In this document: one piece after another, positions 44,935-54,843 of the stretch
Numbering within the stretch: position 1 is the first letter of the stretch
Layout: each line of letters starts with the position of its first letter
DNA from: JADJEK01 sp052034255
GTDB taxonomy: Bacteria; Planctomycetota; B15-G4; JADJEK01
Direction: 5' to 3'
Assembly (NCBI GenBank): GCA_052034255.1
Contig: JBPOIU010000007.1
Coordinates: 1 to 64,000 of the forward strand
Length of the DNA: 64,000 nt
Translations under genes and position numbers: made by a program
The notes under the pieces: generated by a model
Seen by the model: only the letters and a program-made list of their open reading frames with translations
What the model was told of the DNA's origin: nothing
Database searches by the model: none

Positions 44935-47000
44935 GGGCGGAACTCGAAGATCGTGGCCCACGCGTCGGCGTAGACCTGTTTGAAACCGCGGGACGCCTTG
45001 GCCGCGAACACAGCGCGACCTGGATCCGGATCCTCGGCGCGGACCAGGAAGTAGACCGGCCGGCGCAGCTCCGACAGCAACTCGATGTCCGATTGGCTCA
45101 GCGCGCGGCCGGCGTAGAGGTTGCCGATCAACTGGTGGCGTGCCGGAAGGTCGGGCTCGTAGTCGGTCATGTAGTAGACGTTGTCGGCGAACACCGGCCG
45201 ATGCGCGAGCACCGGGATCTCGTCCCCGTGCAGCATGCCGGCGAAGTGCGCACGGTTGCGGTCGGGATGCGCGTGGTCGACGTTCAGCGGATGCGCGAGC
45301 ACGATCGCGTCGGGCGGGGTCTTCGTGCGCAGCCACTCGTACGCGGTCGCGATCGGGTGCGCGCCGGGGTCGAGCACGATGCGGCCGTCGACGCCCGTGA
45401 ACGGCAGATCCGCGCGTGCGTGCCAGCGGTAGGCGTTCCACGCGATCGCGTTGGTCGGCACGAACGGCGCGACGAGCAGCACGACGACCGAGGCGAACGC
45501 GATGCGCCGCAGCCGCATGAACAGCAGCGCGACCGCGCCGGCCGCCAGGACGCCGAGCAACGGCGACGCCATGCGGATCAGCTTGTACTCGCTGTTCACC
45601 GCGAAATGCAGCACGACGCCGAGTCCCATCAGGAGCAGCGCGTTCAGCCACAACTGTGCGAGCGCATCCCGATCTTCGGGCGCCGGCGTCAGCGCGTGCC
45701 GCAGCCACAGCAGCGCCGGCAGGGCCAGCAATGCGAGCGGTCCGAGGTTCAGCAGCGTGCGCACGACCTTCGTCGCGGTGGGGCCGACGCCGATCGCGTT
45801 CTCGGAGTTGCCCGCCGACAACAGGATCAGCGGCAGCGCGACGGCGAGCCCGAGGACGAGTGCTCCCGCGATCAGCAACGGCCGGCGCCGGAGCGTGGCA
45901 TCGCGCGCGCGGCGCAGGAACACGAGTCCCGCCGCGATCCCGGAAGCCAGACCCGCGGACGCACCCGTGATCGGCGACAGCGCGAGTCCGCCCGCCACAC
46001 ACGTCGCGAGCAATGCGAACGTCGACGCGCGCGCCTTGCGCGACAGCGCGACGACGAGGATCCAGCTCGCGACGAGCAGCGCCAACGCCTGCGGGAACGA
46101 CGACACGTTCATGAACTTCGTGAAGGTCGCCGTGATGCGATCTTCGTCGTCGACCGCCAGCGCCTGGATGTAGAGGATCGGATCGCGGCCGCGGGCGAGA
46201 TCGGTCAGTTCCGCGATGGGCTCGTGGCCCGGTTGTTTCGTCAAGAACTCGAAGCCCCCGAGCGGATTCAATCCGAGGAAGCCGAACACGACGGAGAGCG
46301 CTGCGGCGCGCTTCGAGCGGAACGCATCGGCGCCGAGTCGTGCGAGCAGCAGCGCGAAGGCGAGCAGCGCCGCGCCATTCCCGATCGCGAACGCGATGGT
46401 GGGATCGACGTCGCCGAGTGCTCCCGTCGCCGCGGCGCCGACGTGGAACATCCAGTAGTACCGCAGCGGTCGATCGGCGAAGAACGGGTTCTCCGGCGGT
46501 ACGCCGTGCTCGACGGCGGACATCAGGATCGACGCGTGGAGCATGCCGTGGACGGAAGCGCGCACGCGATTGCTGACCACCGCCGGCCAGATGCACGCCG
46601 TCGCGAGCGTCAGTGCGATGAGCCACGCCGCGAGTCCGGTGCGCGCGCGGAACTCGTCTCCCGCGTCGGTCGTCGGTTCGACGCGATCGCGCCATGCGAC
46701 GTACGCCGCTCCTCCGCCGGTCGCGACCGCGAGCACGAGCGCAGCCATGCGGATGTCGAGTCCGGCGAACAACAGGGCCGTCGCGAGCAATCCGACGACG
46801 AATGGCGACAGCGCGAGCGCCATTCCGAGTTCGAACGCCAGGCTGCTCGACTCTCGGCGCAGCAAGCGCAGCGTCACGTAGCCCGGGCCCAGCGCGAACA
46901 GCGCACCCGCGAGCACGGGGCGCACGGGCGATGCGCTCCACGCGAATGCGATCGCGAACAGCGCCAGCAGCACGAAGCTCGGAGCGACGAGACGACGCAT
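44931..47000 (-). CDS. Polytopic membrane protein, GT-C / DUF2298-like glycosyltransferase candidate
   Basis: A 689-residue protein with about 13 hydrophobic segments, start ATG 47000, five bases after the upstream sulfatase-like gene. Features consistent with GT-C enzymes include an early acidic loop with ENPFFADRPLRYYW (about 160-175) and a C-terminal soluble part with ADNVYYMTDYEPD. It resembles DUF2298 (Chlor_Arch_YYY) proteins, possible lipid-sugar-dependent transferases. It is coupled to phosphatase-superfamily genes on both sides, so the three probably decorate one surface polymer (inference). Confidence 0.75.
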   Translation of the reverse strand: MRRLVAPSFVLLALFAIAFAWSASPVRPVLAGALFALGPGYVTLRLLRRESSSLAFELGMALALSPFVVGLLATALLFAGLDIRMAALVLAVATGGGAAYVAWRDRVEPTTDAGDEFRARTGLAAWLIALTLATACIWPAVVSNRVRASVHGMLHASILMSAVEHGVPPENPFFADRPLRYYWMFHVGAAATGALGDVDPTIAFAIGNGAALLAFALLLARLGADAFRSKRAAALSVVFGFLGLNPLGGFEFLTKQPGHEPIAELTDLARGRDPILYIQALAVDDEDRITATFTKFMNVSSFPQALALLVASWILVVALSRKARASTFALLATCVAGGLALSPITGASAGLASGIAAGLVFLRRARDATLRRRPLLIAGALVLGLAVALPLILLSAGNSENAIGVGPTATKVVRTLLNLGPLALLALPALLWLRHALTPAPEDRDALAQLWLNALLLMGLGVVLHFAVNSEYKLIRMASPLLGVLAAGAVALLFMRLRRIAFASVVVLLVAPFVPTNAIAWNAYRWHARADLPFTGVDGRIVLDPGAHPIATAYEWLRTKTPPDAIVLAHPLNVDHAHPDRNRAHFAGMLHGDEIPVLAHRPVFADNVYYMTDYEPDLPARHQLIGNLYAGRALSQSDIELLSELRRPVYFLVRAEDPDPGRAVFAAKASRGFKQVYADAWATIFEFRP

Positions 47001-47005
47001 GGACG

Positions 47006-48469
47006 TCAGTGCTTTTCGTTCGCGTCTTGCGGCACGACCGGGGGCGGTTCGGTACCGGTCGGAGGCGCCTTCTTCTTGCCCGTGCGCCGTGGGTTCGGCG
47101 TGTTGCCGATGTAGCCGTTCTCCCGCAGCATCTGCATCCGATCGGCGCTGAGGTCGTCCTCGACGCGCTTGATCACCAGTTCCGAGCGGAAGCGATCGAG
47201 CGCCTCGCGCATGCGATCGGCTTGCGCGACGTTCGATGCGACGACGTTCGTCTGTTCGCGCGGATCGGCGCGCAGGTCGTAGAGCTCGCGCGTGTCGATC
47301 GGATACACGCCTTCGTCGGGCGGACCGACCGGCATGACGTCTTCGGGATTGTCGACGTAGAACCACTCGCGATTGCGGATGCCGTAGATCACGTCTTCCC
47401 ATTGCGACGTGACGAAGTCGCGCGGCACGGTGCCGCGGCCTTGCAACACGTCGCCGAGGTCGTAGCCCCGGAACGACGGATCGTCGGCTTCGAGCCCGAG
47501 CCACGACAACACAGTCGGGACGAAGTCGACGTTCTCGACCAGGTCATCGCGCACCTGCGGCACGACGCGTCCGGGTTGCGCGAAGATCAGCGGGATCTGC
47601 ACGCACGAGCGGTACAGCGAACTCGAGTGATAGAAGTACGCGTGGCGCTCGTAGAGCTCTTCGCCGTGATCGGCCGCGAACACGATCAGCGTGTCGTCGG
47701 CATGGCCCGCTTCACGCAGCGCCGTCAACAGGGACGCGATGCAGTCGTCGACGAACGCGATCGTGCCGTCGTACAGCCCGAGGATGTGGTCGAGATCGGC
47801 CGGCGCCAGCTTCTCCTTCTTGACGAAGATGCGATCGAGCGTGTCGCTCGAGCCGTCGTAGAAGCCCTGGTAGTCCTTCGTGAAACGCTTGTCGTACGGC
47901 GACGGCGGCGCGTACGGCCGGTGTGGCCGCATGAAGTGCACCCACATGAATTGGCGCCGGCCGTCCTTGCCGAAGTTGGAGCGGACGAACTCGCAGGCGC
48001 GGTTCGTCATGCGGCCTTCGTCCAATTCCATGTGGTACTTGTCGAAGCCCTGCTCGATGCCGCTGCGGCGCGGATCGAGCACTCCCGACGATTGGAACGC
48101 CACGCAATGGAAGCGGGCCTCGGCCAGGCGTTCCGCGAGCAATCGTTCGTCGCGCGGCACGACCTTGTTGTTGTTCAGGATGCCGGTCTCGTCGGGATAC
48201 CGCGACGTGAAGAACGACGCGAAGGATGACAGCGTGATCGCGCGCTGCACATAGGCATTGGTGAAGCGCGTTCCGGACGCGGCGAGCGCGTCGATCGTCG
48301 GGCTCGGGCGGTTGCTCCCGCCGTAGCAACCGAGCCGGTCGTAGCGCAGCGTGTCGACCGAGATGAACAGGACGTGCTTCGCCTTCGGCTCGTTGCCGCC
48401 GCCACAGCCTTGGACGACGGGCAGCGCGAGCAGTGCGGCGACGAGCAGGAGGGCGGGGCGGAACGTCAT
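47006..48469 (-). CDS. Lipoprotein of the sulfatase/alkaline phosphatase superfamily, Thr nucleophile
   Basis: A 487-residue protein from ATG 48469. Lipobox PVVQGC (Cys22). Metal site Asp39 in SVDTLRYDRLGCYG and AADHGEELYERH (about 268-279). The nucleophile position is Thr79 in ITLSSFASFFT, not Cys, as in its two neighbours. Asp/His motifs such as VHFMRPHRPYAPP are conserved. It shares about the same plan as the 43336-44934 enzyme and probably acts on the same surface glycan as a phospho- or sulfo-ester enzyme. C-terminal tail is Lys/Pro-rich. Confidence 0.9.
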   Translation of the reverse strand: MTFRPALLLVAALLALPVVQGCGGGNEPKAKHVLFISVDTLRYDRLGCYGGSNRPSPTIDALAASGTRFTNAYVQRAITLSSFASFFTSRYPDETGILNNNKVVPRDERLLAERLAEARFHCVAFQSSGVLDPRRSGIEQGFDKYHMELDEGRMTNRACEFVRSNFGKDGRRQFMWVHFMRPHRPYAPPSPYDKRFTKDYQGFYDGSSDTLDRIFVKKEKLAPADLDHILGLYDGTIAFVDDCIASLLTALREAGHADDTLIVFAADHGEELYERHAYFYHSSSLYRSCVQIPLIFAQPGRVVPQVRDDLVENVDFVPTVLSWLGLEADDPSFRGYDLGDVLQGRGTVPRDFVTSQWEDVIYGIRNREWFYVDNPEDVMPVGPPDEGVYPIDTRELYDLRADPREQTNVVASNVAQADRMREALDRFRSELVIKRVEDDLSADRMQMLRENGYIGNTPNPRRTGKKKAPPTGTEPPPVVPQDANEKH

Positions 48470-48628
48470 GGGCGCAGGATAGCAGCCGATCCGCGCCGCG
48501 GCCGGTGCCGTCTGCGCGCCGACCTGCGGTCGTTCTCGACGAAGCCCGGTCGCGCGGGAATCGGTGGGCTACACTCCCGGGCCTCGGCCGGCCGATCGGT
48601 AGCCATTCGAGAGCAGCCCGGAGATCCC

Positions 48629-50653
48629 ATGTCGAGTGATGCACAGCCGCACGTCGCGCGAACTCTCGGTCAGGCCGTGACTTCCGGCTTGGTTCGCGCC
48701 GCCGCGTTCGGCGCCGCGCTCGGTGCGCTCGAGACCGCCGTGCGCCTCGCGTACTACACGTGGATCCTGGAAGCGGGGCGTCTGACCGTGCCGCCGACCG
48801 GCCTCGGCGACGCGATCGCTTGCGTGGTGCTGTCGGCGCTCACGATGGCCGTGGTCGGCCTCGGCCTCGGCTTGATCGGCCTGCTGGCGCTGTCGCCGGT
48901 GCTCGCGGTCGTGGCTCGTTCGCGCGGCGCGGCATGGCGCGCCGAGTTCGCGCCGGTGGTCGCCGTGGTCGGCGGCGTGTTGTTCCTCCATCTCTATTGG
49001 TACAGCCGGTTCTTCGTCGACTTCGCCTACAGCGAACCGTGGAGCTCGCCGAAGCGCCTCGCGCTCGGCGTCGGCCTCGCGGCCGCGGCGGGTTGCGTCG
49101 GAATGTTCGCCGCCGCGCGGCTCGCGCGCGACAGGACGAGTCGCTCACGGGGGACGCTGATCGCCCTGGTCGTGCTCGCGTTGGCGTCGGCGGGACTCAC
49201 GTGGCGGGAAGAGCGCAAGGACGACGTCGCGGCGTCGCGCGGCGCGGATACGAACGTCGTGTTGTTCATCGTCGACACGCTGCGCGCGGACCATCTCGCC
49301 TGTTACGGCTACCCGCGGCCGACGAGTCCGCGGATCGACGCGCTCGCGCGCGACGGCGTGGTCTTCGAGCGCGCGATCGCGCAGGCGCCGTACACGTGGA
49401 CGTCGTTCGGCTCGATCTTCACCGGCAAGTACCCGCGCGCGCACGGACTGTTGAAGATGGACGCCACGCAGCGCTTCGATCCGAAGCGCAACGTGACGAT
49501 CCAGCAGGTGCTCGACGCCGCCGGCCATCGCACCGGCGCGTTCATGACCGGGATGATCAGCAATGCGTCGGGCCTGCTCGACGGCTTCGGGACGTACTTC
49601 GAGTCGACGGTGGGTCGCGATCCGGTTCGCCGGGCGTCGGTGTGGTCGTATTGGCGATCGGAGATGGTCGCTCACGCGCTGTGGAACAAACTTCGCCGCG
49701 CTTTCGATCCGGCGATCGTGTCGAACGAAGCGATCGATTGGCTCGAATCGCACTCCGGCGAGCGCTTCTTCCTCGTCGTGCACTTGTTCTCGACGCACAC
49801 GCCGTACGACCCGCCGCGAGAGTTCGACGTCTTCCGCAGTCCGGGCGCGAGCGACCTCGACCGTTTCACGACCGATCACGCGCGCGCGATCGAGATGGGG
49901 CAGTGGAACCCGACGGACGGCGACAAGGCGCGCATCACGGACCTCTACGACGGCGGTGTGCTGTTCGCGGACGCGCAAATCGGTTCGGTGGTCGACGCGC
50001 TGGTGCGGCTCGGCGTGCTCGAGAAGACGGCGATCGTCGTCACCGCCGACCACGGCGAAGCGTTCGGCGAGAACGGTCCGTTCTGGGAACACGATTGGAT
50101 GTTCAACACGAACCAGCACGTGCCGCTGGTCGTGCGCCTGCCCGGCAAGCTCGGCGCCGGCGTGCGCGTGCCGGTGCCCGTCGAGTCGGTCGACATCGCG
50201 CCGACGCTGGTCGACTTGCTGGGCCTGCCGCCGATGACCGACGTCCACGGCGAGTCCTTGTTGCCGTGGGCGCGCGGCGAACGGCCGAAGACGGACGACT
50301 TCGCGCACTGCGAGAACAACTACTACGAGTCGATCCAGAACGCCGAGTGGAAGTTGGTGCGGCCGCGGCTGGCCGACCCGAAGGACCCGCCGCGCCTCTA
50401 TCACTTGGCGTCGGACCCCGCGGAGCGACGCAATGTCGCGAAGGCGCAGGCGCAGGCACTGACGACGATGACCGCGGCGCTGGACGCGTGGGTGAAGAGT
50501 TTGCCCGAGTGGGTGATTCGACGCACGGACGTCGTGAGCGCGGAGGTCGGGGACCTCGCCAGCCAATTCGGCTACATCGGCGATCGGCCGCACGAGGGTT
50601 CGCATGTCGTCGACGACGCCGGATCCGCCGAAGCGGAGAAGAAGTCGCAGTGA
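48629..50653 (+). CDS. Membrane-anchored sulfatase/LTA-synthase-like enzyme, Thr nucleophile
   Basis: A 674-residue protein from ATG 48629 with GGAGA upstream. About five N-terminal TM helices (about 25-190) precede an extracytoplasmic catalytic domain. Metal site Asp216 (IVDTLRADHLACYG) and TADHGEAFGENG are present; Thr256 in YTWTSFGSIFTG stands at the nucleophile. TM segments plus this domain is the layout of lipoteichoic acid synthase and phosphoethanolamine transferases (EptA-type), so it may add phosphoglycerol or phosphoethanolamine. It overlaps the next gene by four bases and faces the other two superfamily members divergently. Confidence 0.9.
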   Translation: MSSDAQPHVARTLGQAVTSGLVRAAAFGAALGALETAVRLAYYTWILEAGRLTVPPTGLGDAIACVVLSALTMAVVGLGLGLIGLLALSPVLAVVARSRGAAWRAEFAPVVAVVGGVLFLHLYWYSRFFVDFAYSEPWSSPKRLALGVGLAAAAGCVGMFAAARLARDRTSRSRGTLIALVVLALASAGLTWREERKDDVAASRGADTNVVLFIVDTLRADHLACYGYPRPTSPRIDALARDGVVFERAIAQAPYTWTSFGSIFTGKYPRAHGLLKMDATQRFDPKRNVTIQQVLDAAGHRTGAFMTGMISNASGLLDGFGTYFESTVGRDPVRRASVWSYWRSEMVAHALWNKLRRAFDPAIVSNEAIDWLESHSGERFFLVVHLFSTHTPYDPPREFDVFRSPGASDLDRFTTDHARAIEMGQWNPTDGDKARITDLYDGGVLFADAQIGSVVDALVRLGVLEKTAIVVTADHGEAFGENGPFWEHDWMFNTNQHVPLVVRLPGKLGAGVRVPVPVESVDIAPTLVDLLGLPPMTDVHGESLLPWARGERPKTDDFAHCENNYYESIQNAEWKLVRPRLADPKDPPRLYHLASDPAERRNVAKAQAQALTTMTAALDAWVKSLPEWVIRRTDVVSAEVGDLASQFGYIGDRPHEGSHVVDDAGSAEAEKKSQ

Positions 50654-51858
50654 ACGCGACCGGCGCGCTCGCGATCCACTACGTCGCGTCGGTGCGCATT
50701 CCGAGTGAGCGCGCGAACGCGTACCAGATCCTCGTGCAATGTGACGCGCTGGCGGCGGCGGGTCATCACGTGACGCTGGTCGCTCCGAAACGCGCGAACT
50801 CGTTCGCGCTGCGCGATGCCGACATCGCGGCCCACTACGGACTGCGGGCGGCTCCACGACTCGTGCGCTTGTTCACGCTGGATTGGATCGACGCGGTGCC
50901 GCCACGGTTCCAGCGCGTGCCGTTCTTGATCCAGTCGGCGACGTTCGCGTTCTCCGTGAAGCGCTGGCTCGCGCGTCATCCCGCCGACGTGGTCTACACG
51001 CGCGATCAGTACTCGTTGGCTCTGCTGGCGCGCAGCGGCGTGCCGCTCGTCTACGAGGCGCACGATCTGCCGCGGAATCCGACGGCGCGGCGCGCGTTGG
51101 TGCGCGCCCTCGGCGCGAGCCTGGGGATCATCGCGATCACGCACGGATTGGCCGATGACCTCGCGGAGCTCGGCGTCGAGCGGTCGCGCATCGAAGTATT
51201 GCCAGACGGCTTCGATCCGCGGCGTTTCGCGGCGATGCCGACGCGCGCCGACGCGCGGTCGCGGCTCGGCATCGCGCAGGATGCGCGGCTCGTGGTCTAC
51301 GCCGGGCAGTTCTTCGCGTGGAAGGGTGTCGACACGTTGGTCGATGCCGCTGCGCGTGCGCCGTCGCTGTCGGTGCTGCTGGTCGGCGGTCGACCCGATG
51401 ACCGCGCGCGCATCGAAGCGCGAGTGCGGTCGACCGGCGCCGCGCATGTGCGACTGCATCCGCCCGTCGAACCCTCGATGGTGCCGCAATTCCTCGCCGC
51501 GGCCGACGTCCTCGTGATCCCGAACAGCGCGAAGGAACCGATCAGTGCGCGGTACACGTCGCCGTTGAAGCTGTTCGAAGCGCTGGCCGCGGGGCGCGCC
51601 GTGGTCGCGTCCGATCTGCCGTCGTTGCGCGAAGTGCTGCACGAGGACAACGCGGTGTTGGTGCGCCCGGACGATCCCGAGGCGCTCGCGCGTGGACTCG
51701 AACGGGCGATGCAGGACGTCGAGGGTTCGTCGCGGCGCGCCGAGCGCGGGCGCCAGGACGTGCAGCAATGGACATGGGATGCGCGCGCCGTCGCGATCGC
51801 GGCGCATGCGAGGCGGTGGTTGGCCGCATCACGCGACACACGAGGAGTGGGGCGATGA
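50650..51858 (+). CDS. GT4-type glycosyltransferase
   Basis: A 402-residue GT-B enzyme, GTG 50650 in a GTGA overlap with the sulfatase-like gene. Acceptor half with ALAIHYVASVRIPSERANAYQ; donor half with VVYAGQFFAWKGVDTLV (about 215-231) and PNSAKEPISARYTSPLKLFEAL, in which the distal Glu of the E-x7-E motif is kept. It overlaps the next gene by four bases. Confidence 0.92.
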   Translation: MNATGALAIHYVASVRIPSERANAYQILVQCDALAAAGHHVTLVAPKRANSFALRDADIAAHYGLRAAPRLVRLFTLDWIDAVPPRFQRVPFLIQSATFAFSVKRWLARHPADVVYTRDQYSLALLARSGVPLVYEAHDLPRNPTARRALVRALGASLGIIAITHGLADDLAELGVERSRIEVLPDGFDPRRFAAMPTRADARSRLGIAQDARLVVYAGQFFAWKGVDTLVDAAARAPSLSVLLVGGRPDDRARIEARVRSTGAAHVRLHPPVEPSMVPQFLAAADVLVIPNSAKEPISARYTSPLKLFEALAAGRAVVASDLPSLREVLHEDNAVLVRPDDPEALARGLERAMQDVEGSSRRAERGRQDVQQWTWDARAVAIAAHARRWLAASRDTRGVGR

Positions 51859-53576
51859 AGAGCGGCGCTTGGGTCGCGGTGGTGGTGCTGGCCGCGGGAC
51901 TGCGGCTGATCGGACTCGATCACGGGTTGCCGCACCGGTACGTGCCGGACACGCACATGGTGCGCGGCGCGCTCGGCATGGCGAAGACCAAGGACCTTGC
52001 GCCGCCGGCGGGCACGTTCACTTCGTATCCGTACTTGATGCCGTACCTATTGTTGCCCTGCTACGCGGCGCTCTACGCCGGAGGTCGCGTGCTCGGCGAG
52101 TACCGCGACGCAGCCGATTTCGGCGACAAGGTCACGGACGATCCGACGCCGCTGTACGTCATCGCGAACGCGTGGATCTTCGTGCTCGGCGTGCTCGGCG
52201 TGGTGTTCGCGTATCGGCTCGCGCGCCGGATCCTGGGCGAACGCGACGCGGCGATCGTCGCGTACTTGGTCGCGACGTCGTTCCTGTTGGTGCATCTCGG
52301 CAAGAGCGCGCGCCCATGGGTCCCCATGGTCACGTTCGTGGTCCTGGCGGCCGAACGTGCCGTCGCGTACGCGCAGGATCCGACGCGCAAGCGCGCGGTA
52401 TGGCTCGGTATCGCGACCGGACTCGCGGGAGCCGTGCATCAAGCCGGCATGCTCGCGGTGCTGTTGCCGTTCGGCGCGATCGTCGGTCGCGCGCGCAAGG
52501 ACGGGATCGCGTCGATCGTCACGCGCGGGTCGCTGGCGGCGCTCGCGTTCGGCGTGACCGTGGTGTTGCTCGGGCATCCGTACGTCTTGCGCGGTCGCGA
52601 CACCAGCGTCGGAGTCAGCGAAGCCGCGGAGCGCGACGCGGAGACCATGAACTTCGGCGGGCAGGGAGTCGCACTCGACGCGTTCGGATTGGATCGCGTC
52701 CGCGAAACCGTCGTCGGGTTCATCGGGGCGGAGCCCGCGCTGTTGATCCTCGCGGCGCTGGGCGCGCTCGCCGGTTGGCGCGTGTTGCGCGAGCGCGGTG
52801 TGGCGCTGGCGGTGCTCCTCTATCCGGCCGCAGTGCTCGTGCTGTTCGTGTTCTACGCCGGCACGCACACGCGTTACCTCGTGACGGCGGTGCCGTTCCT
52901 CGCGTTGCTCGGCGCGATCGCCGTGCGCCGACTGTGGGGATCGACGCCGGGACGCGTGCTCGCGTGTGTGCTGCTCGCGACGCCGCTCGTCGGCGCCCTA
53001 CGCTTGGATTGGTTGATGACGCGCGAGGACACGCGCACCGAGTTCCTGCGGACCATCGCGACGCGCGTGCCGCACGGCGCGCGGATCGCCGTCGAGGGCT
53101 ATGGTCCGCCGCTGCGGTTCGCGCCGGAGTCGTTGACGCTGCTGTCGGGTCCCGCGCAGTGGACGTCGCGCGCGGAGCAGCGAGAGGCCGCACTGCTTAC
53201 GCCGCTGACTCCGGACCGACCGAGCTATGTCGTGGTGCCGCTCGAGCGCTTCTATCAGTTCGCATCGGTGTGGCCACAGCAGTGGTGGGAGTGGAAGGCG
53301 CCGGGCGATCCGGAGAAGCCGGTCGAGACGTTCCTCGACGAGCACGCCGTCCGGTACCTGGTAATGGTCGATCGAGCGCCCGGCGCGCCACGGAATTCCG
53401 CGTTGGACGACGTCGTCGCGCGACGAGGTTCCGCGCTCGCGAGACTCGAGCCGTTCGGCGCGAGCGGGGCCGCCGAGGCCCGCTTGCCGATGGACCCGGA
53501 CGTCGCCTGGCGAGCCATTTGGAGCGTGCACCGCACCGGACCGCAGCTCACCTTGTGGGAACTCCGCGACCGATGA
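51855..53576 (+). CDS. GT39/ArnT-type integral-membrane glycosyltransferase
   Basis: A 573-residue polytopic protein, ATG 51855 in an ATGA overlap. An early DHGLPHRYVPDTHM loop (about 22-36), with the acidic residue typical of the first GT-C loop, is followed by about 10 TM helices and a C-terminal soluble domain (from about 420) with YGPPLRFAPE. PMT/ArnT-type enzymes transfer sugars from polyprenyl-phosphate donors on the outside. That fits the surface-glycan setting (inference for substrate). Confidence 0.85.
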   Translation: MKSGAWVAVVVLAAGLRLIGLDHGLPHRYVPDTHMVRGALGMAKTKDLAPPAGTFTSYPYLMPYLLLPCYAALYAGGRVLGEYRDAADFGDKVTDDPTPLYVIANAWIFVLGVLGVVFAYRLARRILGERDAAIVAYLVATSFLLVHLGKSARPWVPMVTFVVLAAERAVAYAQDPTRKRAVWLGIATGLAGAVHQAGMLAVLLPFGAIVGRARKDGIASIVTRGSLAALAFGVTVVLLGHPYVLRGRDTSVGVSEAAERDAETMNFGGQGVALDAFGLDRVRETVVGFIGAEPALLILAALGALAGWRVLRERGVALAVLLYPAAVLVLFVFYAGTHTRYLVTAVPFLALLGAIAVRRLWGSTPGRVLACVLLATPLVGALRLDWLMTREDTRTEFLRTIATRVPHGARIAVEGYGPPLRFAPESLTLLSGPAQWTSRAEQREAALLTPLTPDRPSYVVVPLERFYQFASVWPQQWWEWKAPGDPEKPVETFLDEHAVRYLVMVDRAPGAPRNSALDDVVARRGSALARLEPFGASGAAEARLPMDPDVAWRAIWSVHRTGPQLTLWELRDR

Positions 53577-53670
53577 ACGTGGCGCGCGCGACAACTTGGG
53601 CAGCGACCGCGCGGGTGCGTCCGCGCGTCGCGTCGTTTAGAGTCCCGCGCTTCGCCACGGATCCCTCTGC

Positions 53671-54843
53671 GTGAAGCTCCTCGCTCTCTCCCATTCGCTG
53701 TCCGACGTCGATGGCGTCGGTCGGTACGGCACCGAGATCCTGCGCCGCGTCGCTCCGCACTGTTCGCAGGTGCGGGTGCTGCTCGCGCGTAAGCATCGCG
53801 GCGTGTCGGAGCGTGTTCCGCCGAACGTGGACGTCGAGGTCGCGCTGCCGCCCGACTACTTCCTGTACATGGGCTGGCCCAAGTTCGCGCTCGAATACGT
53901 GCTGCGCATGCCCCGCATCCGCGCCGCCGCGCGGGACGCCGATCTGGTCCATTGTCTATCGGACTACCCGCATGCGCTGCTGGCCGTGAACGCGGCGCGG
54001 GCGGCGGGCAAGCCGGTGATCGTCTCGGGGCACGGCACGTATTCCGTGGCGCCGTTCCGCTATCCCGGCCATCGCCGCCTGATCACCTCGGCGTACCGAC
54101 GGGCGGACGCGGTGTTGATGGGCTCGGCGTTCGCGCTCGAGCGCTTGCGCGCGGTCTGCGACTTGCCGAACGCTCGTGTCGTCCACTACGGCGTGGACCC
54201 CGAGCAGTTCGAAGGCGCGCGCGCACTGCCGCGGCCGGCGCAGGCGCCGCGGAGGTACGTGCTGACCATCGGTGAACTCAAAGAGCGCAAGGGACACCAC
54301 GTCTCGATCCCGGCGTTCCTCTCCATCGCGGCGAAGCATCCCGACGTCGATCTCGTGATCATCGGCCGCACCGTCGCCGGCGATCCGTACTTCGAAGCGC
54401 GCCGTGCCGAGATCCGGGCGGCCGGGCTCGAGTCGCGCGTGCATTGCGTCGGGCTCGTGTCGGAAGCCGAGAAGCTCGCATGGCTCGCGCACGCGGACGT
54501 CTTCTTGTTGACGCCGGTGACCAGCGCCGAGGGCGGATTCGAAGCGTTCGGCTTGGTGTTCCTCGAGGCGAACATCTGCGACGTGCCGACGGTCGGGATC
54601 AAGGACAGCGGGGCGCAGGACGCGATTCGTGACGGCGAGACCGGGTTCCTGGCCGAGAAGGGCGATGTCGCCGGGGTCGCGCGCGCACTCGACCGGTTGC
54701 TGGCCGATCCCGCGTTGCGGCAGCGGCTTGGCCGTGCCGGGGCCGCGTTCGCGCGCTCGCTCGATTGGGATCACGCGGGCGCGGCGATCCTCGAGCTTTA
54801 TTCCGCAGCGCTCCGCGCACCGACGAAGACCACGGCCCGATGA
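53671..54843 (+). CDS. GT4-type glycosyltransferase
   Basis: A 390-residue GT-B enzyme; start GTG 53671. Acceptor half with SHSLSDVDGVGRYGTEIL (7-24) and VSGHGTYSVAPF; donor half with LTIGELKERKGHHVSI and AEGGFEAFGLVFLEA (E-x7-E). Overlaps the flippase gene by four bases. Confidence 0.92.
   Translation: MKLLALSHSLSDVDGVGRYGTEILRRVAPHCSQVRVLLARKHRGVSERVPPNVDVEVALPPDYFLYMGWPKFALEYVLRMPRIRAAARDADLVHCLSDYPHALLAVNAARAAGKPVIVSGHGTYSVAPFRYPGHRRLITSAYRRADAVLMGSAFALERLRAVCDLPNARVVHYGVDPEQFEGARALPRPAQAPRRYVLTIGELKERKGHHVSIPAFLSIAAKHPDVDLVIIGRTVAGDPYFEARRAEIRAAGLESRVHCVGLVSEAEKLAWLAHADVFLLTPVTSAEGGFEAFGLVFLEANICDVPTVGIKDSGAQDAIRDGETGFLAEKGDVAGVARALDRLLADPALRQRLGRAGAAFARSLDWDHAGAAILELYSAALRAPTKTTAR

Noticed and set aside
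43336..46941. Apparent 1201-residue frame through the first sulfatase-like gene
   Set aside because: The extra part overlaps the membrane-protein gene in another frame; the lipoprotein start at 44934 is clear.
43336..50653. Annotation as formylglycine-dependent arylsulfatases
   Set aside because: The Cys/Ser of C-x-P-S-R is Thr in all three.
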